DNA of 64,000 nt from NCBI GenBank assembly GCA_017506865.1, contig JAFCMP010000527.1, positions 186,001-250,000 of the forward strand, in the 5' to 3' direction. Under the pieces are notes generated by a model. It worked only from the letters and a program-made list of their open reading frames with translations, did not search any database and was not told the origin of the DNA. Shown here piece by piece: positions 10,282 to 23,473 of the stretch (position 1 is the stretch's first letter; each line of letters starts with the position of its first letter). A program made the position numbers and the translations under genes. This DNA is from Tribonema minus. Lineage: Eukaryota; Sar; Xanthophyceae; Tribonematales; Tribonemataceae.

Positions 10282-11633
10282 CAGCGGGACTGTCGCAGCG
10301 AGTAGCCGAGTTTTCACTCAGGCGCAGAGTGCATGCATGTCGCAGTGTTCAGGGCATCACACAGCTCAGGTGCTGCTGTACTAGCTAAGACAGTCAGACA
10401 TCACAATACCATGGCGGCGGCATATTTCAGAAGTTCGTGTGCATCGGCTTGCCTTTTTCATTTTTTGTGACAAAATGTGCTGCAGTTACTGGCATCACCA
10501 TGCATGTCTCATATTTCCATGGGTGCATCACGGTGTTTGTGTTTGAGGCACTGCTCCTGCCAAAGTCTATGAACTGCCATGTGTCGCTATGCTTGTCCAG
10601 TCTGTCCACCATGGTGCAGCGCGCTTGTGGGCTTCAGTATATGGCATCAGTTTGCGATATGACATCATCCACGGCTGTGTACACTGTGATGCGGTGGTCA
10701 AGCCATGTTGATAGGTCTAATGGGCTAATGTTCACTCTCCATTGGCTCAATGGACTTGTGGACTGTAAGAAAAAAGGGCCAATGGTCAAATGAGATTTAA
10801 GAAAAAGTATCAATTTGCACACAGGAGTGTCTGGTAAGAGAGGATCGATCGTTGACGACTCGCGAACACAGCACAATGCCATTTGCTGCAACATGTGCAC
10901 ACGTGCTGTACCTTACTTGACAGTGCATGCAAGCTAGAAGGTGACAGAACGTCATGTGAATGATTGTACTAGTAAACAGACTGCGGCAGGTGCTTTACCC
11001 CCTGCAATGTCACATTTGAGGGAAGATCATGCCACAAACTGCCAGGGCCATATCATTATAATGTGTACCTGCTCGAAACCTGTCTGAATGGCATCTATGT
11101 AGTCATGAGGGTCTCCTGAAGGTCCGACAGGAGCCATTAGGATAGGTGGTGAAGAGCATATGAGCAGCAGTGGCAGATGGACCTCGCAATGGACACTGGT
11201 CACTTTCTGAAAGAGCCAGAAATCCCATCAATGCTAGGAATACCATCTCAAGATGAAGTTGCAAAGGTTGCTTCTCTCTCACTCACTGGCTGCATGTGCT
11301 GATCTGATCTTCATTTTATCTTCATCAGCCACATTTAGAAAGAAAGAGGATGAGACGTGGCTACTGATGATGATACTGTGTACGCAATCTGCCGCAAACA
11401 AGTTCAAGATTGCCTTGCGTGGATTATATGGCGCACGCTATGAAACGAGTGCGCTTGCTTCGTAAGTGTGCAATATTCGACCTCAATTGTACTGTCACGG
11501 TGGCTAGTAGTAGCAGTCTACTGAACGAGCCACCGTGATGCAGAAAACATTCTCAAGAGCACAAGCCACCAAAATGTCATGGGAAGCCATATCCTATTGA
11601 GGCACATATCTATGTACAAATAACGCCCAGCTC
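10282..11633. other. Convergent intergenic region
   Basis: This lies between the 3' ends of the PPR gene (plus) and the LYRM7-like gene (minus). The short open frames have neither splice-site support nor recognisable products. Confidence 0.5.
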
Positions 11634-13712
11634 TCACTCGCGTGGACTGCCAGTTTTTGTCGTGCAGCACTTGTCAATTTCTACTTGGCCGGAGGCTTGT
11701 CGTGCTGACTCGTGCGCAGCCTGCAGAGTTGCCTTCTGGCTCTCATCGCCAAGTGCACTGACTGTGTCTGGTCGCAAACGCACTTCGTAGTTGCCTCGTT
11801 CATTGCGCTTGCCCTGCGCAGACAATGAGAACAGCCTGCGCTGTCAGCTTGATCAGTTCAAGGCCAGGATAGCATTTGATGTGTTTGAGGAAGGGGGGGG
11901 GGCACTAATACAGATGTGTGATGCGCGCCGGGCAAAGAACCACTGCGGCAGCCCGCCTGCATGTATGCAGGTATGGGCACTTGGGCCACATGCGCTTTAC
12001 CTGCACACGTGCAGCAACAGTGTCAGCATGGATATTTGAGTTATTGCAACATGATACATGGCTACTGCTGCAGTGTGTCCCTGCCTTGAAAGCAACTGAG
12101 GTTACAATTGCCTCGTAGGTGCATGTCAGCTGTTCAATCTGTTCCTAATGTTCACTTTAATCCTAATTCTGAATCATCATGCCGACAAGCTTGGAACTCT
12201 GACCCTGCAGACTACACATCCTGCCAGGAGAAGCTACCATCCAGTCCATGCTCAGCCTGCAAAGCCGCTGTGCGCACTACCAGCCACGCCGCTGACGAGC
12301 GCTGTAAACCATCCAGCTATACTGTAGGCACAGTCCACAAAGCTTGCCATGCTATAAAGCTGAGTTGGCCATCGGCGCTGCTGCACGTGCTGCACAGTGG
12401 CGAAGTCAGGGCAGACACACCACCAGGGAGCATGCTGTTGTAGTTAACTGGCGGTGTCAATCAAGATCCGACAGCCAGTTCCTCACGCATCTGCATACGG
12501 TCTAGCTAGCCGATAGCATGCACTTCCCCATAAGAGCAAGCGGCAAAATGATCCCTGCATCTGAAGCTGCTTTGCATGATGCGAAGTACATAGTAACCTT
12601 TGGATTTATAGGCGTGGAACTCGAACCTTCATACTTCTACCATGAGAAGAAGCATTTTGGTGTTGTGGGTAATGCAGACATGACAAGTTGTGCGACACGA
12701 TCCAAGGCAAAGTTTGCATAACAAAGGACTTTTGAACAACGTTGAAGGTGTCCAATCCTTATGTGTTGACGATCCTGCTCAAGCATGAGTGGATGAAATC
12801 AGCACCATCGCATACTGCGACAAATGCGCACCTGTACGACGTTGTGTAGTAGCATCTGCTGAACCTCCTCAATGCCCTTGAGCAATGACGCCAGTTTGTT
12901 GGCATCCGTCACGTTCTTGTTCTTCATAAACTCTTCCTTCAGCTTCATCTTTGATGCCCTGTGTCATACATACATAGAATGCCCGCCCACACAGTCAGAT
13001 CTGTCGATGAATGAAAGCTGCTGTTGTTCATGTGGCAGTCATCAAAGATGAGATGCGAAAGCGAAACACAATAATTGCAACTCACTGGCAGCGTAGTCAG
13101 TTTGTGAATGCGGAACAGGAGGCTGTGACGCTAGTGCATGCGCGGACTGCAGGCAGAGTGATTTGACTTGTGTGAAACGTGACGACGCGATGATGTAAGC
13201 AGCACGCAACAAGTGCTACCACGCAATTTAACATTGTCTGCCCAAACGGCGCGCCAGCAGCTCCAGCTGCAATCATATTCGGGGGAGGCACCTCGTTTTG
13301 TTTAGTACTGCCCAGTGATACTCTGTGTCATAATGTGTACTATACATCACACCTGCCCAACTAGCTGAAGCGGAGCAGCACTGCTCAACACATGCAAAGT
13401 GCAGGTGTCACACCCTGCTTGAGACAGGGTGTTTTGCAGCCCCCCGTGATCGCAGTAATGGCAGCTAATCGTTGAAAGTAACTGTTGACTCTGGCTGTTA
13501 CTGGTTGATGACGCATTCTCAGTTGCCGCTGATGTTGTCATCTGCACATCAAGCCTCTAACGGACCTGATTCACATAGCTGCGCCGGCATCGAACATCAT
13601 GCATACATCACGAGAGAACGGACCTGATGGCCCGGTCATCGTCCTTGAACACCACCAGCCTGGTGCGCAGCAAACTGCGGTAGCCCGCCATGACTCGTGA
13701 CCGCATCGCCAT
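11634..13712 (-). CDS. LYRM7: LYR-motif protein, LYRM7/MZM1-like complex III assembly factor
   Basis: Three exons join in phase: 13712-13624, 12958-12832 and 11813-11634, giving 131 residues from the first ATG (ATGs at 13706 and 13691 are alternatives). Exon 1 encodes VMAGYRSLLRTRLVVFKDDD, the LYR helix with GYR in place of LYR. Exon 2 has MKLKEEFMKNKNVTDANKLA and ends LLHNVVQ, matching the family's EEF..NK and VIQG features. Exon 3 continues GKRNERGNYEVRLRP. Human LYRM7 has about 104 residues; this one has a longer C-terminal tail. LYRM7/Mzm1 is a mitochondrial matrix chaperone that holds the Rieske iron-sulphur protein before its insertion into complex III. Splice sites are canonical: CAG/GTCCGT, CAG/GTGCGC, and acceptors ACACAG and GCGCAG. 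The symbol is by similarity; another LYRM member is less likely because of the VVQG region. Confidence 0.75.
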
Positions 13713-14126
13713 TCTGGAATGTCGTTGTCACAATCCCCTGCCCCCTGCACGCCTCCCAACCCGTAACGAGGAACTGGGTGCTGTCTGCACCAGTAATCCA
13801 GAGCTGTGGCAGTTCAGAGCTCGAGCTCAAGAATAGCAATCTTCAGCATCGACCATCTAAACCTCAACAACTTTCGAAGGAACAAAGTTGCCCGCGGCGC
13901 GAGGAGGACTTGTCTAGCGTCCCTGACGTATCTTCTTAGAGCTGGATACTTTGGCGAAGCGGTAAATCGCGGCGGAAAGGCGTGCCTCGTCAAGTCAGGT
14001 TTGTGCTGAGAAACTTGGGGCACTGCTATCACATCACTCGTGTGTGCAAGGGTTTGTGTTGGCTGTACGCTCTTCGTGTGGTCGACTACCAGAGTCTCTG
14101 TCGGGCTGATTTGCTCACAAAAAGTC

Positions 14127-14510
14127 TTATTGATAGCTAAACGAGCAGCGCTTCAAATGCACTGTTCCATCGACTGCGAACCCGGATGGATCTATCGCTG
14201 CCAGCATAACAGCAGTGGCTTGCGCGGTAGGCAAGCACATGTCCTTTGATACGACGAGGCAGCAGAACTTCACTGACAAAAGGCATGTGCTCGACTCCTG
14301 AAGGGTCGCAGTCCCGTCGTCTGCAAGCTGATAGTTCAAGTACCGCACGAAACCCAGACACTTCTTTGTGCGAATCGTCTGGCTAAAGTGCTCTGGCTGC
14401 AATGGCTGAGGACATCTCCAGATTTCATGCGTGGCAAGCTCCAACACGGTTTTCAGCGCGATCGTACAATTGCCCTCAGTGCATGCATCGTAACGCACAC
14501 CAACTTGCAC
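14127..14510 (-). CDS. Exon-like ORF, unrecognised
   Basis: A 127-codon open frame with a natural-looking composition (for example VLELATHEIWRCPQPLQPEH and KKCLGFVRYLNYQL). The nominal start is not a good ATG context, so it would be an internal exon or a fragment. A second short open piece on the same strand ends near 14557 (MSELKTTLMAQYMRGQ). I found no convincing splice pair that joins them and do not recognise the product. Confidence 0.25.
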   Translation of the reverse strand: MQVGVRYDACTEGNCTIALKTVLELATHEIWRCPQPLQPEHFSQTIRTKKCLGFVRYLNYQLADDGTATLQESSTCLLSVKFCCLVVSKDMCLPTAQATAVMLAAIDPSGFAVDGTVHLKRCSFSYQ

Positions 14511-15361
14511 TTCACCAGCGTGGATTCATGGTAGTTCTCCAGCAAATCATGTGGTATCAATGACTGATGTATGTCTTGAGTTGACTCTGCTGCAGATCCT
14601 TGGCGCCAGAAGTTTGTTGGCCACGCATATACTGCGCCATAAGTGTTGTCTTGAGTTCAGACATTGTTTTTTTACCTCCTGTGAGCACCAAGTGAATCTT
14701 TGAGTGAGCATGGGACAGTGGCGTTATGGACAGAGCAGCATCACCTGCAATACAGCAGTGTTCATTGCATGAGCCTGATGACAACGGGCTCGTGCATATT
14801 GTGTTTACAGAAGCTGTCAATGGCAAGTTCGCCGTGCATCCTTGACAATGCGCGTTGGCTTGCACAGGATGAGGCGGTTGCTTTCACACATAAATCATGC
14901 ATTTACCAGCATTGTCATTATTGTTAAAACATATATGCGCAGCTCAACACTTTACCACAACTTATCGGTTCCTCAGTCCTTACAACAGCTTGCAGCTTCG
15001 CTTGTGTCATTTAGACACGTTGCCCTTTGCAATCTGTGAGAGTGTCCTGAGCATGCTTTCTCCTTTGTCCAACTGTCTCTGCAACGGGCTGCAAAACGCT
15101 TTTTTATGTCACATGTGCTGCTCCATTGCTTGGTACCTGCAGCCAACTGACACCATCATAGGTATGCAGCTCATGTTTGCCTCATTATCCCTGTCACCTG
15201 TAGGTAGCCAGCCCGACAAAACCTGTCTTGCACAGCTGCGGCGTATTCTACTATGGTGATCATCGGCCTGGAATCATCAAAGCCTCCCCCCGATGTCAAT
15301 ATCAATGATCCCGACACGGCGGTGAGTTTGCAGTCTCAACTTCACTGTGCCGATCAATGCC

Positions 15362-15388
15362 ATCCACTGATACAGAGTTTCAGTGGAT
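15362..15388. repeat. Perfect 9-bp stem hairpin
   Basis: ATCCACTGA (15362-15370) and TCAGTGGAT (15380-15388) are exact inverted repeats around a nine-base loop. No gene or element end is attached to it, so its role is unknown. Confidence 0.6.
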
Positions 15389-16185
15389 CTAATACAAACA
15401 CACAAATTCAACAAGGCACCTGCTCAGTACACATTTGCCTTCTTACATTTCAGCTGCTCAGCGTGCTTGTGTCAGCAGCTCTTAGCCTCCCAGAATTTTT
15501 AAAAAATTGCTGCTGCAGCGACCGGTGCATCGCGCCTCAAGTGTGCTTGCTTCAAACACTTGTACTTCGAAGTAACGCAGTTGCCTTTTCCGCCTTCATC
15601 GCATGTTAGCTTGGGGATGTCTCCTACATGGCAACCACACTTTGGTACTATGTAAGGCCTCTGTCCACAGCACCTGGGATTGTTGACGGGAGTACCTGGC
15701 ACTACCGTTTGTGAGCAAACTATTGTGCAATGTCGCAAAGCACTGTTGATGCAGGCACGTTACAACTGCATCTGCGTGCGCATTGCTCAAAGTGCGTGAT
15801 CACTTTGCCAGCTGAAGCCAGAGACCAGCAAGAAGATGCCGATTCGCAGCGGTTGTTGTTGCATCTATACACAGCGGCGCATGGCGCTCTGGACTTTGAA
15901 GTAGTTGCTGCTGTTGTGCAACGACACTGTGAGGCTTGGAGCACTCAACATCTACATCGCAAAAGTGGGCGAAGTTTGAAGTACATGCTGAAATGCAAAT
16001 AGCACTGATAAAATGGAGCTCGCAGCCTGACTGTATCAATGATAGTACAAGCCAGTGACATGTGTGAGGAATACAACTGCATGCATTCAGCAATTCGAGC
16101 CTGCGTCATGTCCACGATTGGCAACTTTCACAGCACACGTATATTCGCACTGAACGCTTTGTGTTGTTTGCTTCTGCAGCTGGGC

Positions 16186-19100
16186 ATGTCGCTGGACGAC
16201 ATGATCAAGCTGCACCAGCGCCAGCGCAACGCAAAGGCCAAGCCAGACCCTGGTGCATCGCGCCAACGTGTGAGCGCTGCTGCCAAGGCCACGGGCCGCT
16301 CCAAAGCTCATAGACAGGCCGACCTCGATGCACGCAGAGGCTTGCGCGACAGCGGAAGGGCAGACAATATGGAGGTTGGTACATATGAGTGACGCTTGTC
16401 ATCGCATGTTGAGCCCCATGTGCACTGCGTTGGTGCACCAGAACATGGCGTGGGCCACTCAATATTGCAATGAGTTGTAAGAGCTTTGACCGAGTGGTGC
16501 AGGCCGACTGAACGACGGTGTTGATGTGGGGAGGGGGAACTTGAAGTAGGCTGCTGTGGGCTACTGCTTTAACAGCTACAGCGAAGCATGCCACATGCAA
16601 GTAGTGCTTCCCTGCATACTATTGCTGTACTCCTCTCCAATCGATGCATCAGACTTCGCCCCTCCTCCCTTTTACAACCCAGTGTTGCAGATGTGCATCA
16701 CATGTGTTGTCAGACTGCCACCGCTTCACACAGTGGTCAGTTGGTATCAGTCATCCCTTTCAGGTTATCATGGCATGATCTGTGTGCGTTGCCGGGACCA
16801 TTGATTCGCCAATTTGACATAACTTTAAAGTAATTGTTCGTATTTAAAGCCCTGTGGCTGAGCTGCAACTGACACTCTTAGGTGCAGGTGGTGTAGGTAG
16901 TGAGGACTGTGGCAGCAGCGAAATGATTCGTGCAATCAGCCATGCTGTAGCAAAATGCCGTTGTCACCAACAAAGTCCCTTGACCTCTGCAGTAGGTATG
17001 CATGGTGTTCATGAGCATGTCAGCAATGCCCATGCGTGTGTGCTCCTCATTGCATTCGGTTATTTCCGCCTGCTCACAGGTCGACCGTGAGGTGCAGAGA
17101 CAGGACCACATGCAGCCCGCGGTGCGTTGACTTGAACTTTGTCATTTAATTCTTGTACATGGTAAACTGATGCTAATCGCAGGGTGGACATCAATGAAGT
17201 GATTGATAGGATGACCAATGAACCATGCTGTCCCGTTCTTAAGTGATCGAACACCACATCTAATGTGTTGTTGGACTTGGGGAGCGCACATAGGCGCATG
17301 CACGCAGCAGTGCGCAAACAGCTCATGCCATGCATGTTTGTGCAGGACACTGGGGCATCCCAACACAATCTCTAATGTGCCTCGTGGGTGCCATTGCATT
17401 TAACCCCTGAACACGTTCACCTTCATGCATGAATGTAATCTGTGCTGTAGCATCTGCATCCATACATGTCTCAGGCTGTATATATCAGCCCACCATAATT
17501 TGCGTGATGCAGCACTCAGTGCACCTCAAGGCAGGGCGAGCTGTAGTATGGCTGGCATGTAACTTGTTACTGTTCTGGGGTCAGAATTCCCCGTTGGTTC
17601 AGAATTGCCACTGACGTTGCCGGAGAGAGAGCTGCTTCAAGTTGGCAGTATTGCGTAATGTTACAATGACATCAGTGGGGCGTCTGCCTTGCTGAAATGG
17701 TTCCATCAGTCTGAGACTGATAAGCCCAGAACTGCTCCTGAAGTTTATAGTGTGCACATGCAGCGCGCGCAGTGGGCCGCATATTATACTTCATATGGCA
17801 CAGCGCTTGGTAGTTGAATGCTCATGCGTGGTTTATGATGCAACGGCAGCACTTTGTGCGGCACGGCAGTAGCAGATCCCCCCCGGGTGTGAAGCACTGT
17901 CACGTTATTCAATGTTCACACACTTACAGCAGTGCATGTGGTCACCAGCATTGCTCACATGGTGCTGCGTTGCAGAACTTGAGCAGCATCGCAAGAGTGG
18001 CAAATAGTATTTTCACGGCATACAATCTTGTTGACATTGTTCCCGTGCTGACATTTGTGCTGCACCCTACATGTGTGCGGTCACTTGTGAGCATCTAAAA
18101 TCCTGCGCAAACATTAAAACGCACCGAGTAAACGACGCAACTCAATCAGACTCAAACATGCCTGCCTGTCCACCTACAAGCATAGCAAATTGCGCAGCCA
18201 TCAGACCATGCCTTGTCAGCCATTCTGCTCAGACCTACCCAGCCAATTTTCTCAAACCTACCCAAAATGCAATACCCACCACTGACAGGCGGCAGATGCG
18301 CAACCCAAGAGGAAAACCAGCAGACGCAAGCAGCAGCGCATCAGGGTGAGTCACCATGATGTTCAAACATGAATATGATCCCATTTTCCTCAATTCATCC
18401 AAAGTACACATCATCGACTTGCCTGCCAGGCCTATGGAGATCCATGGCTTGAGCATTCAGGCTTGAACACTCAACTGCTGAAACCAACTGCATGCTGCTA
18501 ACCCGGCCTACTTGAGTCTCATGCACTATGGACACGTGCAAAGGGTGCAGGTCGCTGCATCAGACAGCCGTTGCTCATTCTGACTTCAGGCACTCGTGAT
18601 GGCCAGGTAGCGAGCATTAACAAGCACGCATCTCTACCAGCCACTGTGGTCCATGCCTATCATATTACTTAGGGGCGCAGAAGGTGTTTTCAAAGAGTTT
18701 GATTTCTGCGCACATTGCTGCCCTACATTTGACTGCTCCTTTTGTGTATTTTTTGACGCGCATCACATTTTGCTTCCAAGCATGGACTCATAACTTGACC
18801 ATGGTCAGATGCATCTGGTGCGGTTGACATGTCCCCAATGATTGCACACACAACTGCAGTGCAACATGCATGTATAATGCCACATGACATCTGCACCAGC
18901 AACATGGATCAGAGCTGCGGGTGAACTGCAAAGGTGTATCTGACTATACCCACCTACTTCAAGTATGCCCATGTGGTAGCTCGCTGACACTCGTACACTC
19001 ACTTGCCCCATGCACACATGATAGCGCTTCTTATTGGCATGTAGTAGCTGAAGCGAGGCCAGGTTGAAGTGAGCATGATTAAGTCGCGGTGCACCACATG

Positions 19101-21724
19101 ACTAGTGTGTGTTGCGCACACTTGCAGTTTTCTCTCAGTCTGTGAGTCAGCAGTGCTCACAAATGCGTGCTTGCTTTTGTGCATGTGTCTTTGACTTGGT
19201 TGGCAGCGCCAAGAAGCCGCAGTTCAGCAAGACAAGCAAGGCTCAAATGGCGGCAATGAGAGAGCCAGGTGAGATGGTGCTGCTGGGTGCAACTGTTATA
19301 TCTTGAGTATGACTGGCATGATTGTAACTGACATGAAAGCCTTGAAAGATTTCTTGAATTGTGCTGGGCACTGCCTGCTGTTGACGTGGACTAAGATGAA
19401 CGTCGATCATAGACATCGCAGGAGGCGATTTCAAACGCCCATGAATGCATCCACGCATACGCACCAGCTTGTAAAGAGCCTGCCTGCTCAGCACACGGCA
19501 TACACTGCGAGCGGTAGCGACAAGCGGAACTCTCAAGCGCTGGCGACATGCTGCAATGCTCAGCGCTTGTGATACACGCAGCTTACGCATCATGTCTCAA
19601 GTATACTTAGTCTAGGACCCGGATGTTATTGTAGGCAACGGATGCCATGTGCGTTTTACGAAAAGCGGCCATCAGGGCTCATACAACGCAGGTGTTCGTA
19701 CTTGTTGGGCAGCATCACACGTGGTCTGCACAGGACACCAGGCCTGTCCTGTTCCAGTGCCGTGTGCTGGAATTCAATGATTGGCCTCCCTATCTGCTAC
19801 CATGGGCACAAGCGTCCCCTGTAATGGGCACAAGCGTCATCGCGTGCATGACTCCTGAGCTTCATTTGGGCACTAAGAGAGTTTTCAAAGGCATTGTGAA
19901 AAGCACGCAGAGCTGGTCTACTAAACACACCTCGAGATTGTGGGTGGATGCATGGTGCAACCACTCTTCGGGCGCCCTCAGCCTTAAATGTCTGTTGGGC
20001 ACATTCCCCGGAATTCAATCTACAGCGAAGCTGTTTTGCTTGTTTGCATGCTGAGCTGCACCATTTTTAAATTCATTGTCCCTCGTGAAAGCCTTTTTAA
20101 CTTGAAGTTGCATTATTAAAAACTTCTGCAACCTTACAACGTTGAGCAATTGAGCTTTTATCAATGTGCAGGCGGGAGATCCGAAGAGCCATGCCGATCG
20201 ATATGTTGCCGCACGGCCATAAAATATGTTGCTGTGCAACTCAAAATGGACCGTGACAATAGAATCTTCACTTGCTTGTTCTTGGTTGCTGTTGCACAAT
20301 CACGTTATATAGTAAAGTTGACGTCCTCTTAACTTTGAGGACAACCCAACGCAGTGTGCGTACATAGAGAGAGGACTACATGACCAAAACACCATCTTGC
20401 CGCTCATGCACATGAATGCATGGGGTTATGGCTGTGCAGAGAGGGGAACGGAAAGCCCAAGAAAAGGCAGACTCGCGGAGGCAAGAGGGTGCAAGCTAAG
20501 AAGGACAGGAAAATTGCAGCAGAGGCTGAGGCTGAGGCGCTGATATGGCTGAAGGCGGAGGCGGAAGCTGAGCGGAAGGCGAGCAGCTCCAGGAATGATA
20601 CGAGGGGCGGCAATCGTGGTGGCAGGTATGGTCATGGATTCTGGAGAGGCACAATGAGCTGGGTTGCTGCTTTCTTTGATGGGAGGGGAGTAGGGGTGCA
20701 AGTATGCATGTCTGCTGATACACGCAGTGTTACTTCACGGCACCACACCTATCATAGTCCCCACACAGAATTGCAGTGTTGAAATCATTCCATTATAGCC
20801 TTTCGGCTTCTTCGAATGCATCATCCCTGCATCTTTTTCACAATGCGCCATTTCTGACTGAAATGTCCTCTGTATGAATAAGCTGTGTACTCATAATTTG
20901 AAAAACCAACTTGGTACGGCATGCATATGAATACTATGGTAGTGGTGGCTCTTGGTGTTGAATGATCAATGTGTGCAATGCCCCGCAGGTCACAACGGGA
21001 GGGTGGGCTGGAGGCTCAAGAACGTGGCAGGGAGAGGGGTGAGCGCTCATCTCACGGCGGGGGGCACCGGCAAGCGGAGTCATCATATGATCAAGTACGT
21101 AGTATTGTGAAATGCTTGCGTGTGATCAGTGAAGCCAACATGCACTCCAGTGATGTGTCTGTCATCTGGGCTTCAGCAGCCTCAAATGCGCAACATATAC
21201 CAACTCTTAGGTATGTACCCCTTGGCCAGCATTGTGCATGGCAGTCACTGTCTGTGCTCACCGTCTCTACCTGTAGTCCACTTTTGTGTTTATGATTGAA
21301 GTCTATTTGGAAGTGTGCATAAACAGGAGACAAAGAGCTATGTTGCACGCAGATGTCACGCTTCACTGATGACATCTGCCGCATCTGTTCTGTGTGCTAC
21401 TCCAATCTTGCAAATGCTCATCAGCACACAGGCCACCTCGTCTGGCTCTCGCCTACTTGCGTGTTCTAGGTCAAGATCCAAAGGATGAAGTAAAAGTTCA
21501 GGAAAACATGCAACGGCTGTCCGGTCACATGACTCCTGACTCTGCCTGACGCTGCTCTGCACCTTGCGACTCAGCAGCAAGATCAACGTCAGAATGGGCG
21601 GGGCAGTCGAAACGGCGGCGGGGGCGGCGGCGGCGGCAGCAGAGACCAGGCATATGGGTACTATAATGGTGATCGGGAGGAGAAAGGATATGGCGACAGG
21701 GGCGGACGCAAGCCCAGGCGGTGA
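16186..21724 (+). CDS. mRNA-export-factor-like protein: UAP56-binding motif plus RGG tail
   Basis: Five exons join in phase to 230 residues: 16186-16374, 19207-19268, 20440-20625, 20989-21094 and 21575-21724. The protein opens with MSLDDMIKLHQRQR, a close match to the UAP56-binding motif of ALYREF and UIF/FYTTD1 (MSLDDIIKLNR...). A Lys/Arg/Ala-rich helical segment follows (RVQAKKDRKIAAEAEAEAL), then Arg/Gly stretches (NDTRGGNRGGR), and a glycine-rich end GSRNGGGGGGGGSRDQ that finishes GGRKPRR. There is no RRM, so it is not ALYREF itself. UBM proteins are recruited by the helicase UAP56/DDX39B to hand mRNA to the export receptor; this role is inferred from the motif. Acceptors and donors are canonical (GGCAG, GTGAGA, GCAG/GTCACAA, CAA/GTACGT). 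The 2.8-kb first intron may hide a small exon, and an alternative frame for exon 2 is possible. Confidence 0.65.
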
Positions 21725-22187
21725 CCAAGCGAACAGGCTACAAACGAGTGACGCAAGTCATCAGAACCTTCCATCTGCCAGTGTCACAAAGTGTGAACAC
21801 GCACGCAACTCCTAACCTTCTGGGCACATGCTCCAATTCTTACATGTGAGAACTGGTGGTATGGACCGTGGCGGCACAGATTCAAAATGTGCAACCCTCC
21901 ATCACTGCTGGTGCGAGCTTGCAGCTGTTGTATGCACCGTGCTGGACAGAGAAACTGACGGCCTAGAGCAGCAACGATCCTTGAAGATGGCATGGGGGGA
22001 GAAAGGGTCAAAGAGAAGGGAATTGCGGTGGTGCTTGTCCATGCTGTTGTGTGCTGGGTGTGATGGGGTATTCCAACAGGGCCTGGCGGACAACATGAAC
22101 GATACGGAGTGTGTGCAGGTTATGCAGGACAGGATGTTTGGGGACACGGGTTGACTTGATGGTACAAAAGGACTGGAGGGGACTGGC

Positions 22188-22210
22188 GGGGGGGGGGGGG
22201 GGGGGGGGGG
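22188..22210 (+). repeat. Uninterrupted G tract (23 G)
   Basis: A run of 23 consecutive G on the plus strand. Such runs form quadruplexes in vitro and are error-prone in sequencing; the length should be treated as approximate. Confidence 0.9.
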
Positions 22211-23434
22211 AGAGGATCAAAGCAAAACTCTTGCTGATTTTGTGCGAGTGTGGCCATGCTTTACCCCGTTTTTGCTGTGTATACACTGTTGCAGCTGAGC
22301 CATTGTCTCCTGTGTGTTTGTGGCAAGCACTAGACGGCATGGTGTTCTGAGCCTGCAGTGTGTGATTCCACTCAGTGTCCCGTATGTGCAGAGCATATCA
22401 TTGACACAAAACGAAAGACATGCTGTTGAGCATTTGCATGCATTGAAACATTGTGCCCCGCCTGCCCAGTGCCACTTTCTTGCTGCCGCTGATATGCATC
22501 ATTGCAAACACACCAAGCTGGGCAAAACGGATTGTGCGCCGTAGTGTACTCATGCATGTTGTCATTTTAAGCATCGTGGCAACAATGCCGACAGATTGGG
22601 CAGCAGCACAGAACTGAGCCTGCCAGCATTTAGGGAGCGAAGCATGTGAGATGGATCCCTGCGAGCATTGCATGTATTACCATGTAGCGGCATTTCTGCA
22701 CACCCCTAAGTGGATCTCAGTCATCAAGTATCTTGAAAGGTGCGTGCCACACAATGCAGACACCTCTTTTCAAAAAGTTTTTGCGATCGCTGTAAGGGAT
22801 ACACTTTGATGTGCCGACTAGCCTAGGCTGCTACATAGGAGCATACCCTATGAATGCATGGTAGACCCCTGGCCTCCCTTGCCAATGAGTGCAAATACAA
22901 GTACTCAACTACTTGCATGTTCCTGCTTCCACGCATACGCCAACAATACACTTGTTTGATGTAACATAAAGGCACACAACACTAATGCGCAAATGATCAT
23001 TTGCAATGCAATGCAACCCATGTTGAACAATGTCAGTATATCTTGTTTTGAGGACGCAATCGCAGCAAATGCTCTCATAGCCTTGTCTTCCATCACAATG
23101 ATGCATGAATCAAGGCGTGAAGGGAAACTAGGTGCACACAGAAAGGCAAAGAGGGCAAGGCAACGGTGTACAGAATGTGGAGGTGAGCACTGGATTGTAC
23201 ATCCGTGCACGTACCTCATGGGTATATTTTTTCCCTATGCAGCAGCTACAGCATGCATGCACACTTCATATTGGGCTGCCATTGGCTCAGGCCATCAAAG
23301 TGAATTCATTAATGTTTCATCAGGCGCGTGTCAGTGTGGAAGTATGAGCTCTCGATAGACATGTGCATTACACATATCGCTGATTGCATGTGTTGAGCAC
23401 TGCTGTCTGCTGTTCAAGTTGCTGCCATTCAACG

Positions 23435-23473
23435 TGTGCTCATTGAGCACACAGCATGTGCTCATTGAGCACA
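23435..23473. repeat. Two identical 17-nt palindromes in tandem
   Basis: TGTGCTCATTGAGCACA occurs at 23435-23451 and again at 23457-23473. Each copy is a perfect 8-bp inverted repeat around one T, and the copies are offset by 22 bp. They could pair within or between copies, or serve as tandem dyad sites for a DNA-binding protein. No adjacent gene was identified. Confidence 0.75.

Larger units (their letters stand above)
13713..16185. other. Intergenic region between divergent genes
   Basis: This is the 5' side of the LYRM7-like gene (minus) and of the export-factor gene (plus). It holds an exon-like minus-strand ORF (14127-14510, listed separately) and a short perfect hairpin. Nothing else was recognised. 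A small first exon of the plus-strand gene could be hidden near 15.7-16.1 kb, since the ATG at 16186 follows a good acceptor. Confidence 0.4.

Noticed and set aside
16186-16374. ALYREF identity for the UBM protein
   Set aside because: No RRM is found in any of the five exons; only the UAP56-binding motif and RGG regions are present.
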